A stretch of 64,000 nt of DNA from Actinoplanes xinjiangensis. Its GTDB lineage: Bacteria; Actinomycetota; Actinomycetes; Mycobacteriales; Micromonosporaceae. The notes below the pieces were generated by a model. That model saw only the letters and a program-made list of their open reading frames with translations. It made no database searches and had not been told where the DNA came from. The stretch covers positions 248,001 to 312,000 of the forward strand of contig NZ_QGGR01000002.1 of assembly GCF_003148685.1 (NCBI RefSeq), in the 5' to 3' direction. A program made the position numbers and the translations under genes. Below are positions 33,794 to 42,954 of this stretch, in pieces. The first letter of the stretch is position 1, and each line of letters starts with the position of its first letter.

Positions 33794-36565
33794 ATGGGCC
33801 AGACTGGGCGCGTGCTCATCCCCGTAGGCTCGCTGCCCGATCTCCCGGTCCGCCCCGTGCTGCCCGAGGTGGCCGCCGCCCTGGCCGGCGCCGGGGCCGC
33901 CGTCCTGGTCGCGCCCCCCGGCACCGGCAAGACCACGCTGGTCCCGCTGGCGCTGGCCGCACCCGGCAGCCGGGTGATCGTGGCCGAGCCGCGCCGGGTC
34001 GCCGCACGGGCCGCAGCCGGACGGATGGCCGCACTCCTCGGCGAGCGGCCCGGGCAGCGGGTCGGCTACGCGGTGCGCGGCGAACGGCAGGTCTCCCACG
34101 ACACCGTCGTCGAGGTCGTCACCACCGGTCTGCTGGTCCGCCGGCTACAGGCCGACCCCGAGCTGGCCGGCGTCACCACGGTGATCCTCGACGAGTGCCA
34201 CGAGCGGCATCTCGACTCCGATCTGGCTCTGGCCTTCCTCGTCGAGGTGCGTGCCGCGCTCCGCCCCGACCTGCGGGTCCTCGCGACCTCGGCGACCGCC
34301 GACGCCGACCGGCTCGCGACCGTCCTCGGCGAGCCGGGGCGGCCGGCACCGATCGTCACCGCCCGCGCGCGCACCTACCCGGTGGAGGTGATCTGGGCGC
34401 CGCCGGCCACGCCGGTCACCCCGCCGCACGGGCTCCGCGTCGACCCGCGTCTCCTCGACCACGTGGCCGCCACTACCCGGCGGGCGCTCGCTGAGGGCGA
34501 CGGTGACGTCCTCGTCTTCCTTCCCGGCGCGGGCGAGATCTCCGCCGTCGCCGGCCGCCTCGGCGCCTCCGGCGCTTCCGGGTCCTCCGGCGGGCCCGGA
34601 TCTCGCGGCGCTTCCAGCGGGCCCGGATCTCCCGGCGCTTCCGGCGGGCCCGGGCTTCTCGGCGCCGACGTGGTCACCCTGCACGGCCGGCAGACGGGCG
34701 CGGCGCAGGACGCGGTGCTGCGCGCCGGCCGGCACCGCCGGGTCGTGCTGGCCACGGCGGTCGCCGAGAGCAGTCTGACGGTTCCGGGGGTACGCGCCGT
34801 GGTCGACGCCGGGCTCAGCCGGGTGCCCCGGATGGATCACGCCCGAGGCCTGGGCGCCCTGGCCACCGTGGCGGTGTCCCGCTCGTCCGCCGAGCAGCGC
34901 GCCGGGCGGGCCGGCCGGGAGGCACCCGGCCGGGTCTACCGCTGCTGGCCGGCCGCCCTGCACGACCGGCTGCCCGCCCAGCCGGAACCGGAGATCACCG
35001 CGGCTGATCTGACCGGGTTCGCCCTCGACCTGGCGCTGTGGGGGCATCCCGACGGGGCCGGCCTGGCCCTGCCCGATCCGCCCCCGCCCGGCGCGCTGCG
35101 AGCCGCCGTCGCCGCCCTGCACGATCTGGGCGCCGTCGACGCCGAGGGCCGGGTCACCGCACGTGGCCGTGCCCTGGCCGGCGCGGGCCTGCATCCCCGG
35201 CTGGCCCGGGCTCTGATCGACGGTGCCGCCGTCCTCGGAGCGGACCGCGCGGCCGAGATCGTCGCCGTTCTCGACGACGACCGCACCACCAGCGGTGACG
35301 TGGTCACGGTCTGGCGGGCCGCCCGCAACGAGCCGGCCCGGCGAGCGGACGTCCGCCGCCTGACCCGGGCCCTGGACCGATCCCCCGGCCGGGAACCGGC
35401 GGTCACACCCACCAACGAGCCCGTAACGGGGACAAACACCGACCGACCACGGAACCCGGCCTCCGCACCCACCGGCCGACGACCTGCAGCCGGAGAGGCT
35501 TCGGGGCGGCCGGATAGCGGCCCACGACCTGCAGCCGGAGAGCCTTCGGGGCGGCCGGGCAGAGGCCGGCCGGGAACGGCGGCGCGGCTGAGCGACGACA
35601 TCGCGGCCGGGCTGATCGTGGGATTGGCGTATCCGGAGCGGGTCGCGCGGGTGCGGGAGCCGGGCGGCATGGCCTACCTGATGGCCGGGGGCACCGCCGC
35701 CGAACTGCCGGCCGGCAGTTCGCTGGCGGGGTCGCCATGGCTGGCCGTGGCAGGCGCCGACCGCGCGGCCGGCGCCAGAGTGGCCCGGATCCGCAGCGCC
35801 GCACCCCTGGACGAGGAGACCGCCCTGGAGGTGGCCGCACCGATGCTGTCGGAAGCCACCGAGATCGGGTGGATCGACGGTGACGTGGTGGCCCGGCGGG
35901 TTCGCAAGCTGGGGGCGATCACCCTGGTCGCCACCCGCCTCACCGATCCGGATCCGGCACTGCTCCGTGCGGCGCTGGTCACCGGGCTGCGGCAGGAGGG
36001 GCTCGGCCTGCTGACGTGGAGCCGGAACGCCGAGGATCTGCGGAAACGGCTCGCATTCGCGCATGCGGCTCTCGGCGATCCCTGGCCCGACGTGTCCGAC
36101 AGCGCGCTGCTGGAGAGCCCGGAGGACTGGCTCGGCCTCGGCTCCGCCCGGCGGCGTGCCGACCTGGCGAAGGTGGACGTCGCCGGTGGACTACGACGGC
36201 TGCTGCCCTGGTCGGTGGCGGGCCGGCTGGACGCGGTGGCGCCGGAGCGGCTTCCGGTGCCGAGCGGGTCGCAGGTGCGGGTCGACTACAGCGATCCGGC
36301 GGCGCCGGTGCTCGCGGTGAAGGTGCAGGAGGCGTTCGGATGGCGGGAGGCGCCCCGGCTGGCCGACGGCCGGGTTCCGGTGCTGCTGCACCTGCTCTCC
36401 CCGGCGGGGCGGCCGGTGGCCGTCACCGGTGATCTCGGCTCGTTCTGGGTGCAGGGCTACCCGCAGGTGCGCGCGGAGATGCGCGGCCGATACCCACGGC
36501 ACCCATGGCCGGAGGACCCGGCCACCGCCGAGCCGACCCGGCGCCTCAACCCCCGGTCCCGCTGA
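33794..36565 (+). CDS. hrpB: HrpB-like ATP-dependent DEAH-family helicase
   Basis: This ~923-residue protein has SF2 helicase motifs: LVAPPGTGKTTLVPLAL (motif I), AEPRRVAARAAA (Ia), VILDECHERHLDSDL (II, DECH), LATSATADADRL (III), VAESSLTVPGVRAVVDAGLSR (V) and SSAEQRAGRAGREAPGRVYR (VI). The C-terminal half matches HrpB. RNA substrate and role are unclear in bacteria. Two low-complexity insertions interrupt it (residues ~256-288, Gly/Ala/Ser/Pro; ~537-597, including a 45-bp tandem repeat). ATG 33794 has GGAGGG upstream; GTG 33812, with CAGACT 6 nt before it, is an alternative. Confidence 0.87.
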   Translation: MGQTGRVLIPVGSLPDLPVRPVLPEVAAALAGAGAAVLVAPPGTGKTTLVPLALAAPGSRVIVAEPRRVAARAAAGRMAALLGERPGQRVGYAVRGERQVSHDTVVEVVTTGLLVRRLQADPELAGVTTVILDECHERHLDSDLALAFLVEVRAALRPDLRVLATSATADADRLATVLGEPGRPAPIVTARARTYPVEVIWAPPATPVTPPHGLRVDPRLLDHVAATTRRALAEGDGDVLVFLPGAGEISAVAGRLGASGASGSSGGPGSRGASSGPGSPGASGGPGLLGADVVTLHGRQTGAAQDAVLRAGRHRRVVLATAVAESSLTVPGVRAVVDAGLSRVPRMDHARGLGALATVAVSRSSAEQRAGRAGREAPGRVYRCWPAALHDRLPAQPEPEITAADLTGFALDLALWGHPDGAGLALPDPPPPGALRAAVAALHDLGAVDAEGRVTARGRALAGAGLHPRLARALIDGAAVLGADRAAEIVAVLDDDRTTSGDVVTVWRAARNEPARRADVRRLTRALDRSPGREPAVTPTNEPVTGTNTDRPRNPASAPTGRRPAAGEASGRPDSGPRPAAGEPSGRPGRGRPGTAARLSDDIAAGLIVGLAYPERVARVREPGGMAYLMAGGTAAELPAGSSLAGSPWLAVAGADRAAGARVARIRSAAPLDEETALEVAAPMLSEATEIGWIDGDVVARRVRKLGAITLVATRLTDPDPALLRAALVTGLRQEGLGLLTWSRNAEDLRKRLAFAHAALGDPWPDVSDSALLESPEDWLGLGSARRRADLAKVDVAGGLRRLLPWSVAGRLDAVAPERLPVPSGSQVRVDYSDPAAPVLAVKVQEAFGWREAPRLADGRVPVLLHLLSPAGRPVAVTGDLGSFWVQGYPQVRAEMRGRYPRHPWPEDPATAEPTRRLNPRSR
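35479..35568 (+). repeat. 45-bp tandem repeat inside the helicase gene
   Basis: Two copies of a 15-codon unit containing CGACCTGCAGCCGGAGAG encode RPAAGEASGRPDSGP and RPAAGEPSGRPGRGR. The frame is kept. It is part of a ~60-residue disordered insertion in the C-terminal half. Confidence 0.88.
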
Positions 36566-36577
36566 ACACGCCGCGGG

Positions 36578-39379
36578 TCAGGCTGCCGGCGGGTGGGGCA
36601 GGCGGGTGAGCGCGGCCGGAGCGCCGTAGAGGTATCCCTGGCCCAGGGGGCAGCCGAGAGCGGCCATCGCGCCGGCCCGTTCCTCGGTCTCCAGTCCTTC
36701 GGCCACGACGATGATGCCGAGTTCGGCGCAGATGGCCAGCACCGAGCGGCACAGGGCGCCGGCCCGGTCCGGGGAGGTGTCGACATCGGTCAGGGTGGAG
36801 TCGAGTTTGACGATGTCGACCGGGAGGGCGTGCAGCTGGGCGAGGGCGTTGTAGCCGCTGCCGAAGTCGTCGAGGGCCACCCGTACGCCCAGGTCGCGCA
36901 GTCGCTCGACGAGTGCGGCAGCGCACGGGAGGTCGGGGATGCGCAGCGTCTCGGTGATCTCGATGATCAGGCGGGCCGGTTCGAGGCGGTGGCGGGTCAG
37001 GGCGGCCCGGACGGCGTCTTCGAGACCCTGGCCGGCGAGGCGGCCGGCGGAGACGTTGACGTGCATGTCGATGGGGCGGCCGTAGAGCTCGGCGAGGCGG
37101 GCGGCGTCCGCGCAGGCACGGTCCAGGACGAAGTCGTCGATGGCCGCGACCAGGCCGGTTCGTTCGGCCATCGTGACGAAGACGTCGGGGTGGACCGGAC
37201 CGGCCACCGGGTCGGTCCAGCGGGCCAGGGCCTCCACCGCGACGGTGGCGCCGTCACTGAGCCGGACGATCGGCTGGTAGTGCACGTTGAAACCGGCGGC
37301 CGCGGGGCTTCCGCCGGACAGCGCTCCGGCCAGGAGCTGTGGCAGGTCGGCGTGTGGGCCGGAGTCCTTGGGGCCGGTGTAGCGGATCAGTTCGCCCTTG
37401 CCGCGGCGTTTGACCGCGTACATGGCGGCGTCGGCGCGGCGTAGGAGCAGGTCGGCGGTGAGTTCGTCGCCGGGTTCGGCGGTGACCAGGCCGATGCTGA
37501 CGCCGACACCGACCGAGCGGCCGTCGATGACGTACGGCTCGCGGAGGGTCGCCAGCACCCGCTGCCCGATGGCTTCGGCCTCGGCCTCCCATGCGGCGTC
37601 GAATCCGGCTACAGCGTCCCCCGGAGAAGAGACCGCCTCGGAAAGAGCCGACGAAGACGGAGGCGGAGACCCCCCGGAAAGGGCCGACGAAGACGGAGAC
37701 GAAGACGCCCCGGAAAAAGCCGACGAAGACGGAGACAAAGCCGGAGACGAAGACGACGAAGGAGACGAAGGAGACGAAGACAGGGAGGACGACGGGACCG
37801 GAGAAGACGGGGAAACCGAGGAGATCGACGAGGCCAGGGACGGCGGCGCGGTCGCAGCAGACGAGGGGCCCGGAACCCCGGACGGGCCGGACGCACCGGA
37901 CGCGCCCGACGGGCCGGCGGGAAATGCGGGCCCGTCCGTCGAGGTGTCCCACGACGGGGACACGGTGGCGCCGCCGGCGAACGCGGCTTCCGAGACACGT
38001 ACCCCCGCTGCCGAAAGAACATAGCGGCGCTGCTTCAGGACGCTGTCGGCCCGGCGCCGCCAGGGCGCCCGGCGCCGGGGAGCCGGGACCGCGACGCCGC
38101 CCTGGTCCAGGACGATGGCGAACTCGTCGCCGCCGAGGCGGGCGACGAGGTCACCGGCGCGGACCCCGGCGCGCATCCGCTCGCCGATGGCCTGGAGCAC
38201 GCGGTCGCCGATGGCGTGCCCGAACGTGTCGTTGATGAGTTTGAAGTCGTCGAGGTCGGCGAAGAGCACAGCGACGGGCGTGCCGCGTTTCTGGTGGGCG
38301 TCGATGGCGAGGACGAGCCGTTCCCGGAAGAGCGCGCGGTTGGCGAGGCCGGTGAGCGGGTCGTGGTACGCCTGGTGGTGCAGGCGGCGCTGGGCGGTGG
38401 CGACGCGGTCGAAGAGGACCGTGTTGTCGACGATGGTGATCATCTGCCGGGTGACGACGAGGGCCAGACCGAGCCAGCCGAGGTAGGCCTCGAACGGGCT
38501 GAGCGAGCCTTCGGCGACGGTACGCACGACGAGCACCACCCCGGTGACGACGACCGGCCCGTACGGGAGAAGCAGCCGGAACCAGTCGCGTTCCAGCACC
38601 TCGGCGTCGGGCGGTGGAACCGGGGTCCGGTTGGGGCTGAGTGCCGCCATGGCGATGAACGCCGGGCCGAGCAGGTGGCCGAGCCCTTCCAGCCAGGTGG
38701 GCCCGCCGCCGAGGAGCCGGACGGTGTCGGCGACGCCGAAGGCGAGCAGCGCCGAGCCGACGAGCCGCAGCGGCCGCCGCCCGGCCGGGGAGTCGGGCCG
38801 GGTGGTGAGCAGCAGCACCACCATGGTGAACAGGACGAGGTCGGCGATCAGGTAGATCAGCTGGACGACGTCGAGGCCGCGGAGGGCGGGCGGGCCGGGC
38901 GGCACCAGCCAGGAGCCGGGCAGCACCGACCAGCAGAGGGCCAGCACCGACCCGGTGATGAGCAGGCTGTCGATGACGAGCGCGATCTGGTCACGCAGCG
39001 GTGACGTGGGCACCGGCCGGGGCCGGGTGTGCACGGCGCCGAGCAGCCCGACGAGCATGCACACGGGCAGCACGAACAGCGCGGCGTAGGTGAGTGCGTG
39101 CGGCGGCAGCCGGTCGGCACCGGCCAGGTCCTGAACGACCCACCAGATCCGGTTGAGGGACCACACGACGAGGCCACCGGCGGCGAGCAGCCGCCAGCGG
39201 CGCGGGATGCCGGTACGGTCGCGGCCGACGGCCAGGCAGACGGTGGCCGCGACGAGTCCGGCGACCAGCTGTGCCGTGTCGGTGTAGAGGCGGGGCGTGC
39301 CGAGGACGAGTTCGCCGAAGGCGACCACACCCAGCGTGAGCGCCAGCGTGCCGAGCAGTCGCGCCGTCGTGATCACCAC
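36578..39379 (-). CDS. Membrane GGDEF-EAL protein with its GGDEF domain interrupted
   Basis: The N-terminal ~300 of 933 residues have about eight TM helices. A GGDEF domain starts near 335 (YHDPLTGLANRALF; FADLDDFKLINDTFGHAIGD; LGGDEFAIVLD at ~416) and an EAL domain spans ~680-925 (VHYQPIVRLSDGATVAVEALARW, DFGSGYNAL, KLDSTL, EGLET). Between ~440 and ~593 about 150 residues of Ser/Pro-rich sequence split the GGDEF domain; its second half resumes at EAIGQRVLATLREPYVIDGR. Both catalytic signatures look intact, so it could make or degrade c-di-GMP, or one domain may be regulatory. The start is not certain. Confidence 0.88.
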   Translation of the reverse strand: MVITTARLLGTLALTLGVVAFGELVLGTPRLYTDTAQLVAGLVAATVCLAVGRDRTGIPRRWRLLAAGGLVVWSLNRIWWVVQDLAGADRLPPHALTYAALFVLPVCMLVGLLGAVHTRPRPVPTSPLRDQIALVIDSLLITGSVLALCWSVLPGSWLVPPGPPALRGLDVVQLIYLIADLVLFTMVVLLLTTRPDSPAGRRPLRLVGSALLAFGVADTVRLLGGGPTWLEGLGHLLGPAFIAMAALSPNRTPVPPPDAEVLERDWFRLLLPYGPVVVTGVVLVVRTVAEGSLSPFEAYLGWLGLALVVTRQMITIVDNTVLFDRVATAQRRLHHQAYHDPLTGLANRALFRERLVLAIDAHQKRGTPVAVLFADLDDFKLINDTFGHAIGDRVLQAIGERMRAGVRAGDLVARLGGDEFAIVLDQGGVAVPAPRRRAPWRRRADSVLKQRRYVLSAAGVRVSEAAFAGGATVSPSWDTSTDGPAFPAGPSGASGASGPSGVPGPSSAATAPPSLASSISSVSPSSPVPSSSLSSSPSSPSSSSSPALSPSSSAFSGASSSPSSSALSGGSPPPSSSALSEAVSSPGDAVAGFDAAWEAEAEAIGQRVLATLREPYVIDGRSVGVGVSIGLVTAEPGDELTADLLLRRADAAMYAVKRRGKGELIRYTGPKDSGPHADLPQLLAGALSGGSPAAAGFNVHYQPIVRLSDGATVAVEALARWTDPVAGPVHPDVFVTMAERTGLVAAIDDFVLDRACADAARLAELYGRPIDMHVNVSAGRLAGQGLEDAVRAALTRHRLEPARLIIEITETLRIPDLPCAAALVERLRDLGVRVALDDFGSGYNALAQLHALPVDIVKLDSTLTDVDTSPDRAGALCRSVLAICAELGIIVVAEGLETEERAGAMAALGCPLGQGYLYGAPAALTRLPHPPAA
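37605..38060 (-). repeat. Purine-rich low-complexity insertion within the GGDEF domain
   Basis: The + strand here is largely GA repeats such as GAAGACGGAGACGAAGAC, then mixed GC-rich short repeats; the coding strand is the pyrimidine-rich complement giving poly-Ser/Pro. The purine tract (about 37620-37830) is long enough to adopt non-B DNA. Confidence 0.8.
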
Positions 39380-39424
39380 CAGAGTCCGGGCCGCGAGGCA
39401 TCGCGGCCGGAGTAAAATACCCGC

Positions 39425-40147
39425 TCAGTCCCCCGCGGTCACGTCGGCGACGATCACCGTGATGTTGTCGGGCCCACCGCCGCGCAGGGCGAGATCGATG
39501 AGCCTCTCCGCGCAGGACTTCGGGTCGGCGATGGTGCGCAGCTCTTCCTCGAGGACCGGGTCGGGCACGACGCCGGTGAGACCGTCGCTGCAGAGCAGCC
39601 AGCGGTCACCGCGCTGTGGCTCGACGATGACGTAGGCCGGGGTGACCGGCTCGCCCTGGAGCACCCGGGTGACGACGGCCCGCCGGGGGTGGGCGGCCGC
39701 CTCCTCGGGCTTGATCAGGCCCTGGTCGACGAGCATCTGGACGTACGTGTCGTCCTTGGTGAGCTGGTTCAGCCGACCGTCGCGGAGCAGGTAGGCCCGG
39801 GAGTCGCCGACGTGGGCCATGGCCGCCCGCTCGCCGTTGAAGAGCACCGCCGTCAGCGTGGTGCCCATGCCCGCCAGCGTGGGGTCGAGGGCCACCTGCT
39901 CGGCGATCCGGCCGTTGGCGAGCTCGAGTCCACGGTGCAGGGCGTCCATCTGGTGATCGGTGGCGATCGGCGCGTCGAGCGAGACCATGGCTTCGATGGC
40001 GATCCGGCTGGCCAGATCGCCGGCGGCCATGCCGCCCATGCCGTCCGCGACGACGAGAAGCGAGTCACCGGCGAAGTGACAGTCCTCGTTGTTGCTCCGG
40101 ACGTGTCCTTGGTCGGTGACGGCCGCCCACCGGAGGTGCAAGGTCAT
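39425..40147 (-). CDS. PP2C-type Ser/Thr protein phosphatase
   Basis: This 240-residue soluble phosphatase has PPM signatures: VTDQGHVRSNNEDC, VVADGMGGMAAGD, AMAHVGDSRAYLL, LLCSDGLTGVV and GGGPDNITVIVADV, with all metal-binding Asp present. It would dephosphorylate Ser/Thr kinase substrates. ATG 40147 is preferred to the earlier codon at 40207; CAGGCT lies 7 nt upstream. It follows the membrane protein/sensor pair in the same direction after 81 bp. Similarity to PstP-type enzymes is clear, but no kinase gene is in the window. Confidence 0.9.
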   Translation of the reverse strand: MTLHLRWAAVTDQGHVRSNNEDCHFAGDSLLVVADGMGGMAAGDLASRIAIEAMVSLDAPIATDHQMDALHRGLELANGRIAEQVALDPTLAGMGTTLTAVLFNGERAAMAHVGDSRAYLLRDGRLNQLTKDDTYVQMLVDQGLIKPEEAAAHPRRAVVTRVLQGEPVTPAYVIVEPQRGDRWLLCSDGLTGVVPDPVLEEELRTIADPKSCAERLIDLALRGGGPDNITVIVADVTAGD

Positions 40148-40228
40148 GGCGTGCAGCCTGCCAGGTCGGCGCCAACCTGTCTGCACGTGGTGGGCGGCAT
40201 GTCGCACATGTCGTTGCTGAAATTACAC

Positions 40229-41278
40229 TCATCCACCGCCTGAACCCCGATTCAGGGGCCGGCCGAGGCATCGGGGATCGATTTCGGTCACGGGTCGTGT
40301 CGGTGCGATCCATTCCAGTGCCGGGGCCTCGACCGGCCAGCCGCGGACGGTGAGACCACTGGCCGGGTCGTCGGCGGCCTGGGGGCACAGGGTTTTCGAC
40401 CGGACCTCGCCGTTGGGGATGAAGACGACCCGGCCGGTGGCCTCGAGCATCGTGGTGGACGTGTCGTCGACGGCGATGAGCTGTCCGCGGACCACCCGTA
40501 CCGGCTCGCCCTCGGTCGTCACCTCGATGGCGGTGTCCGGCAGGACGGGAGCGCGGAGGAAGACGACGCCGACCATGAACGGCATGGCGAAGGCCACCGC
40601 GACGGCCGGCCAGTGGGTGGCGATCCGGGCCCAGCGTTCCGGGACGGGCCCGGTGAGGACCGGGCCGAAGAGCGGAGGACCCAGCAGGAGTACGGCCGTC
40701 GCGTGATCACCGGCCCGGAACGAGGCGACCACTCCCGGCCACACGAAGATCCACACGATGATCCCGACGAGCACCGGCACGCCCAGGGTGAGCCACCGCA
40801 TCAGCCACGGCTCACCGTGCTCCCCCTGCACCGCGGTCAGGCCGAGTACCGCCACCACCAGCATCATCAGCAGCGGCAGCATGCGCAGTTGCCAGGTGAA
40901 GGCGGCGATGCCGACGGCGATCACGACGACCCAGCCGGGCATCCGGAACGCGGCCACGGCCAGGAACGACGTCGCGGTCTGGTTCGGGGAGCTGACCAGC
41001 GAGATGCCGCCGAGCACCCGGACCAGGAGGATGGCCGCGGGTACCGTCCAGCTCAGGGTGATGAACAGGGCGCCGATCATGCCGAGCGGGTTGATGTACT
41101 GGACGAGCAGCAGCATCGTCGGCAGGTCCTGCTGGCTCAGATACCACAGTCGCAGCACGAGCAGCAGCAGCGGGAAGCCGGGCAGCACGGCGAGCAGCCA
41201 GTTCAGCTCGGCGCGGTAGCCGGGGCGGGGCGGGGTGCGTCTCTTGGAGACCCGTCCGGTTCGAATGTCGGTGGTCAT
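40229..41278 (-). CDS. Polytopic membrane protein paired with the anchored substrate-binding protein
   Basis: The 349-residue protein has about eight TM helices from residue 25 to ~245, then a C-terminal extracytoplasmic or cytosolic domain of ~95 residues (EVTTEGEPVRVVRGQLIAVDDTSTT; CPQAADDP). I do not recognise a family. The ATG overlaps the stop of the sensor gene (ATGA), so the two are made together. By position it recalls GlnX beside GlnH in the mycobacterial PknG system, but sequence similarity is not evident to me. Confidence 0.7.
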   Translation of the reverse strand: MTTDIRTGRVSKRRTPPRPGYRAELNWLLAVLPGFPLLLLVLRLWYLSQQDLPTMLLLVQYINPLGMIGALFITLSWTVPAAILLVRVLGGISLVSSPNQTATSFLAVAAFRMPGWVVVIAVGIAAFTWQLRMLPLLMMLVVAVLGLTAVQGEHGEPWLMRWLTLGVPVLVGIIVWIFVWPGVVASFRAGDHATAVLLLGPPLFGPVLTGPVPERWARIATHWPAVAVAFAMPFMVGVVFLRAPVLPDTAIEVTTEGEPVRVVRGQLIAVDDTSTTMLEATGRVVFIPNGEVRSKTLCPQAADDPASGLTVRGWPVEAPALEWIAPTRPVTEIDPRCLGRPLNRGSGGG

Positions 41279-42507
41279 CCCAGCGGATCCTCCCACGGCA
41301 TCCAGCCGATCTCCGGCCGTTGCACCGGCGGCTGCTGACCGACCGCCACCGGGGTGTCGGCGACCGGGTCGATCTGGGTCTGGAGGTTCCGCTCGTAGGC
41401 CTTCTCCCACCGATCGTCCTCGGGATCGGCATACGAGCGGTAGAGGGTGAGGTTGACGAGCCGTTCCAGAGCCGGGTTCTCGCCCACGTTGACGCCCCAC
41501 CGCTCGTTGGCTTCCAGGCCCAGGTCCCAGTGCTCGTACTTGTCCGGGAATCTGTGCTTCCAGCCGGCCAGGATGGCGGCGTCGGTGCTGATCGCCTCGA
41601 CCTCGTTCTTGTCCAAGGCCTTGAAGCATTCGCTGACCCGGTTCTTCTGGGTGACCACCGCACGAGCGTTGGTCAGCGCGTTTGCGCTGGTCGAGGTGGA
41701 GAGCGTGCAGACCCGCTTGCCTTCGAGGTCCTTCAGCGCGACGACTGCCGGGTGGCCTTTCAGGGTGATCACCGACTGCTCGGTGTAGAGATAGGGCTGC
41801 GAGAAGTGGACGCCCGCTTCCTGCCGCTCGTCGGTGATGCTGTAACTGGCGATCACCAACTGGACCGGCACGCGCTTGCCGTCGACCGGGTCGGTGGCCT
41901 GCATGCGGGCCCGGTCCTCGCTCTCCAGACCGTAGAAGCGCACGTCGTCGCGCCGGAAACCCAGATCGGCGGCGATCATGTACGCGAGGTCGATGTCGAA
42001 CCCTTCCCAGGTCTTTTTCGCCTGGTCGTAGTAGGCCACGCCGTACTGGTCGTCCTTGACGCCGATGGCCAGCGTCGTCCACGTGTCGACACCGGACTCG
42101 GCCCGCAGCTCGGCGATCGACGGCGGCCCGCCGACCAGCAACCGGCCCAGCGAGACCATCAGCGTCAGGACGATGAGCACCCCGAGCCCGGCCAGCCGCC
42201 ACACCTTGAACTGGTTGTCGCGCCGGGCGATCGCCGCGTGCTCCGCCTCGGCCCGGGCCTGTTCGATCGCCGCCTGCGTGGCGATGTCCCGGGAGGCGAG
42301 CTCTTCGACGGTCATCTCCTCGACCGGGACGGGCGGCGGTTCCGCTGGGGCGGCGGCGGTCACGAACCGGCGCAGCGCGGCCAGCTGCTTCGGCGGAAGC
42401 TGTTGCAGCGTCCGCAGAAGCCAGCTCTCGTCCGGTTGTTGCCGCGGCGGCGGAAGCCCCGGCCGCGGTGGCGCGACGCCGTCGCCGCCGTTCTCGGTGT
42501 CAGCCAT
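41275..42507 (-). CDS. Membrane-anchored amino-acid-binding (SBP family 3) sensor protein
   Basis: The 410-residue protein has a Pro-rich N-terminus, a cytosolic coiled coil (~62-95: EELASRDIATQAAIEQARAEAEH), one TM helix (~103-122) and an extracellular family-3 solute-binding domain (~140-375: GFDIDLAYMIAADLGF, FSQPYLYTEQSVITLKG, LEGKRVCTLSTSTS). It lacks a signal peptide and lipobox, so unlike transporter SBPs it is a single-pass receptor with a cytosolic head. AAGGGA precedes the ATG. No ABC permease or ATPase is near; partners appear to be a polytopic membrane protein and a PP2C phosphatase. Confidence 0.83.
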   Translation of the reverse strand: MADTENGGDGVAPPRPGLPPPRQQPDESWLLRTLQQLPPKQLAALRRFVTAAAPAEPPPVPVEEMTVEELASRDIATQAAIEQARAEAEHAAIARRDNQFKVWRLAGLGVLIVLTLMVSLGRLLVGGPPSIAELRAESGVDTWTTLAIGVKDDQYGVAYYDQAKKTWEGFDIDLAYMIAADLGFRRDDVRFYGLESEDRARMQATDPVDGKRVPVQLVIASYSITDERQEAGVHFSQPYLYTEQSVITLKGHPAVVALKDLEGKRVCTLSTSTSANALTNARAVVTQKNRVSECFKALDKNEVEAISTDAAILAGWKHRFPDKYEHWDLGLEANERWGVNVGENPALERLVNLTLYRSYADPEDDRWEKAYERNLQTQIDPVADTPVAVGQQPPVQRPEIGWMPWEDPLG

Positions 42508-42552
42508 CGACCCGTCCCTTCGTCCCCAGACGAGTCATCGTGCCCGACAACC

Positions 42553-42933
42553 TCAGGGAACGGGATCCCCGGTACCGAACGGGACGCCCGGCCGGCAGCG
42601 CGCGAGCCGGGCGGCGGTCAGCCGCAGCCCGGCCCGGAGGCCGTGCCGCTCGATCGCGAGCAGCCCGTACGCACTACAGGTGGGCTGGTAGCGGCACCGG
42701 GTGGGCAGCCTCGGCGAGATCTTCCGGTAACCGCGGATGGCGGTGGTCACCGCCCGTTCGGCACGGGAGCTTCCGGGGGTACGGCTGAGCGCCGCGAACA
42801 ACCGCAGCATCATGCTCAGCGAGAAGCAGTCACATCCGGGGATGTCACAGTCGCAGTTCGTGTTCGGGTTGCACGAGTCGAACCAGGAGTGCTTCTTTTT
42901 CTTCTTCCGTGATTTCCCAAAGCTCACGATCAC
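42553..42933 (-). CDS. yidD: YidD-like membrane protein insertion factor with Cys-rich extension
   Basis: The C-terminal ~85 residues match YidD: IRGYRKISPRLPTRCRYQPTCSAYGLLAIERHG, then RLARCRPG and DPVP. YidD assists YidC-dependent membrane insertion. The 126-residue form from GTG 42933 adds ~40 residues with a Lys run (SRKKKKKHSW) and a dense Cys cluster (CNPNTNCDCDIPGCDC); MM near 42813 would give a normal-length protein. It lies 21 bp after treZ rather than beside rnpA/yidC, so it is a separately placed copy. Confidence 0.82.
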   Translation of the reverse strand: MIVSFGKSRKKKKKHSWFDSCNPNTNCDCDIPGCDCFSLSMMLRLFAALSRTPGSSRAERAVTTAIRGYRKISPRLPTRCRYQPTCSAYGLLAIERHGLRAGLRLTAARLARCRPGVPFGTGDPVP

Positions 42934-42954
42934 ATGATGGCGGACGGCCGCACG

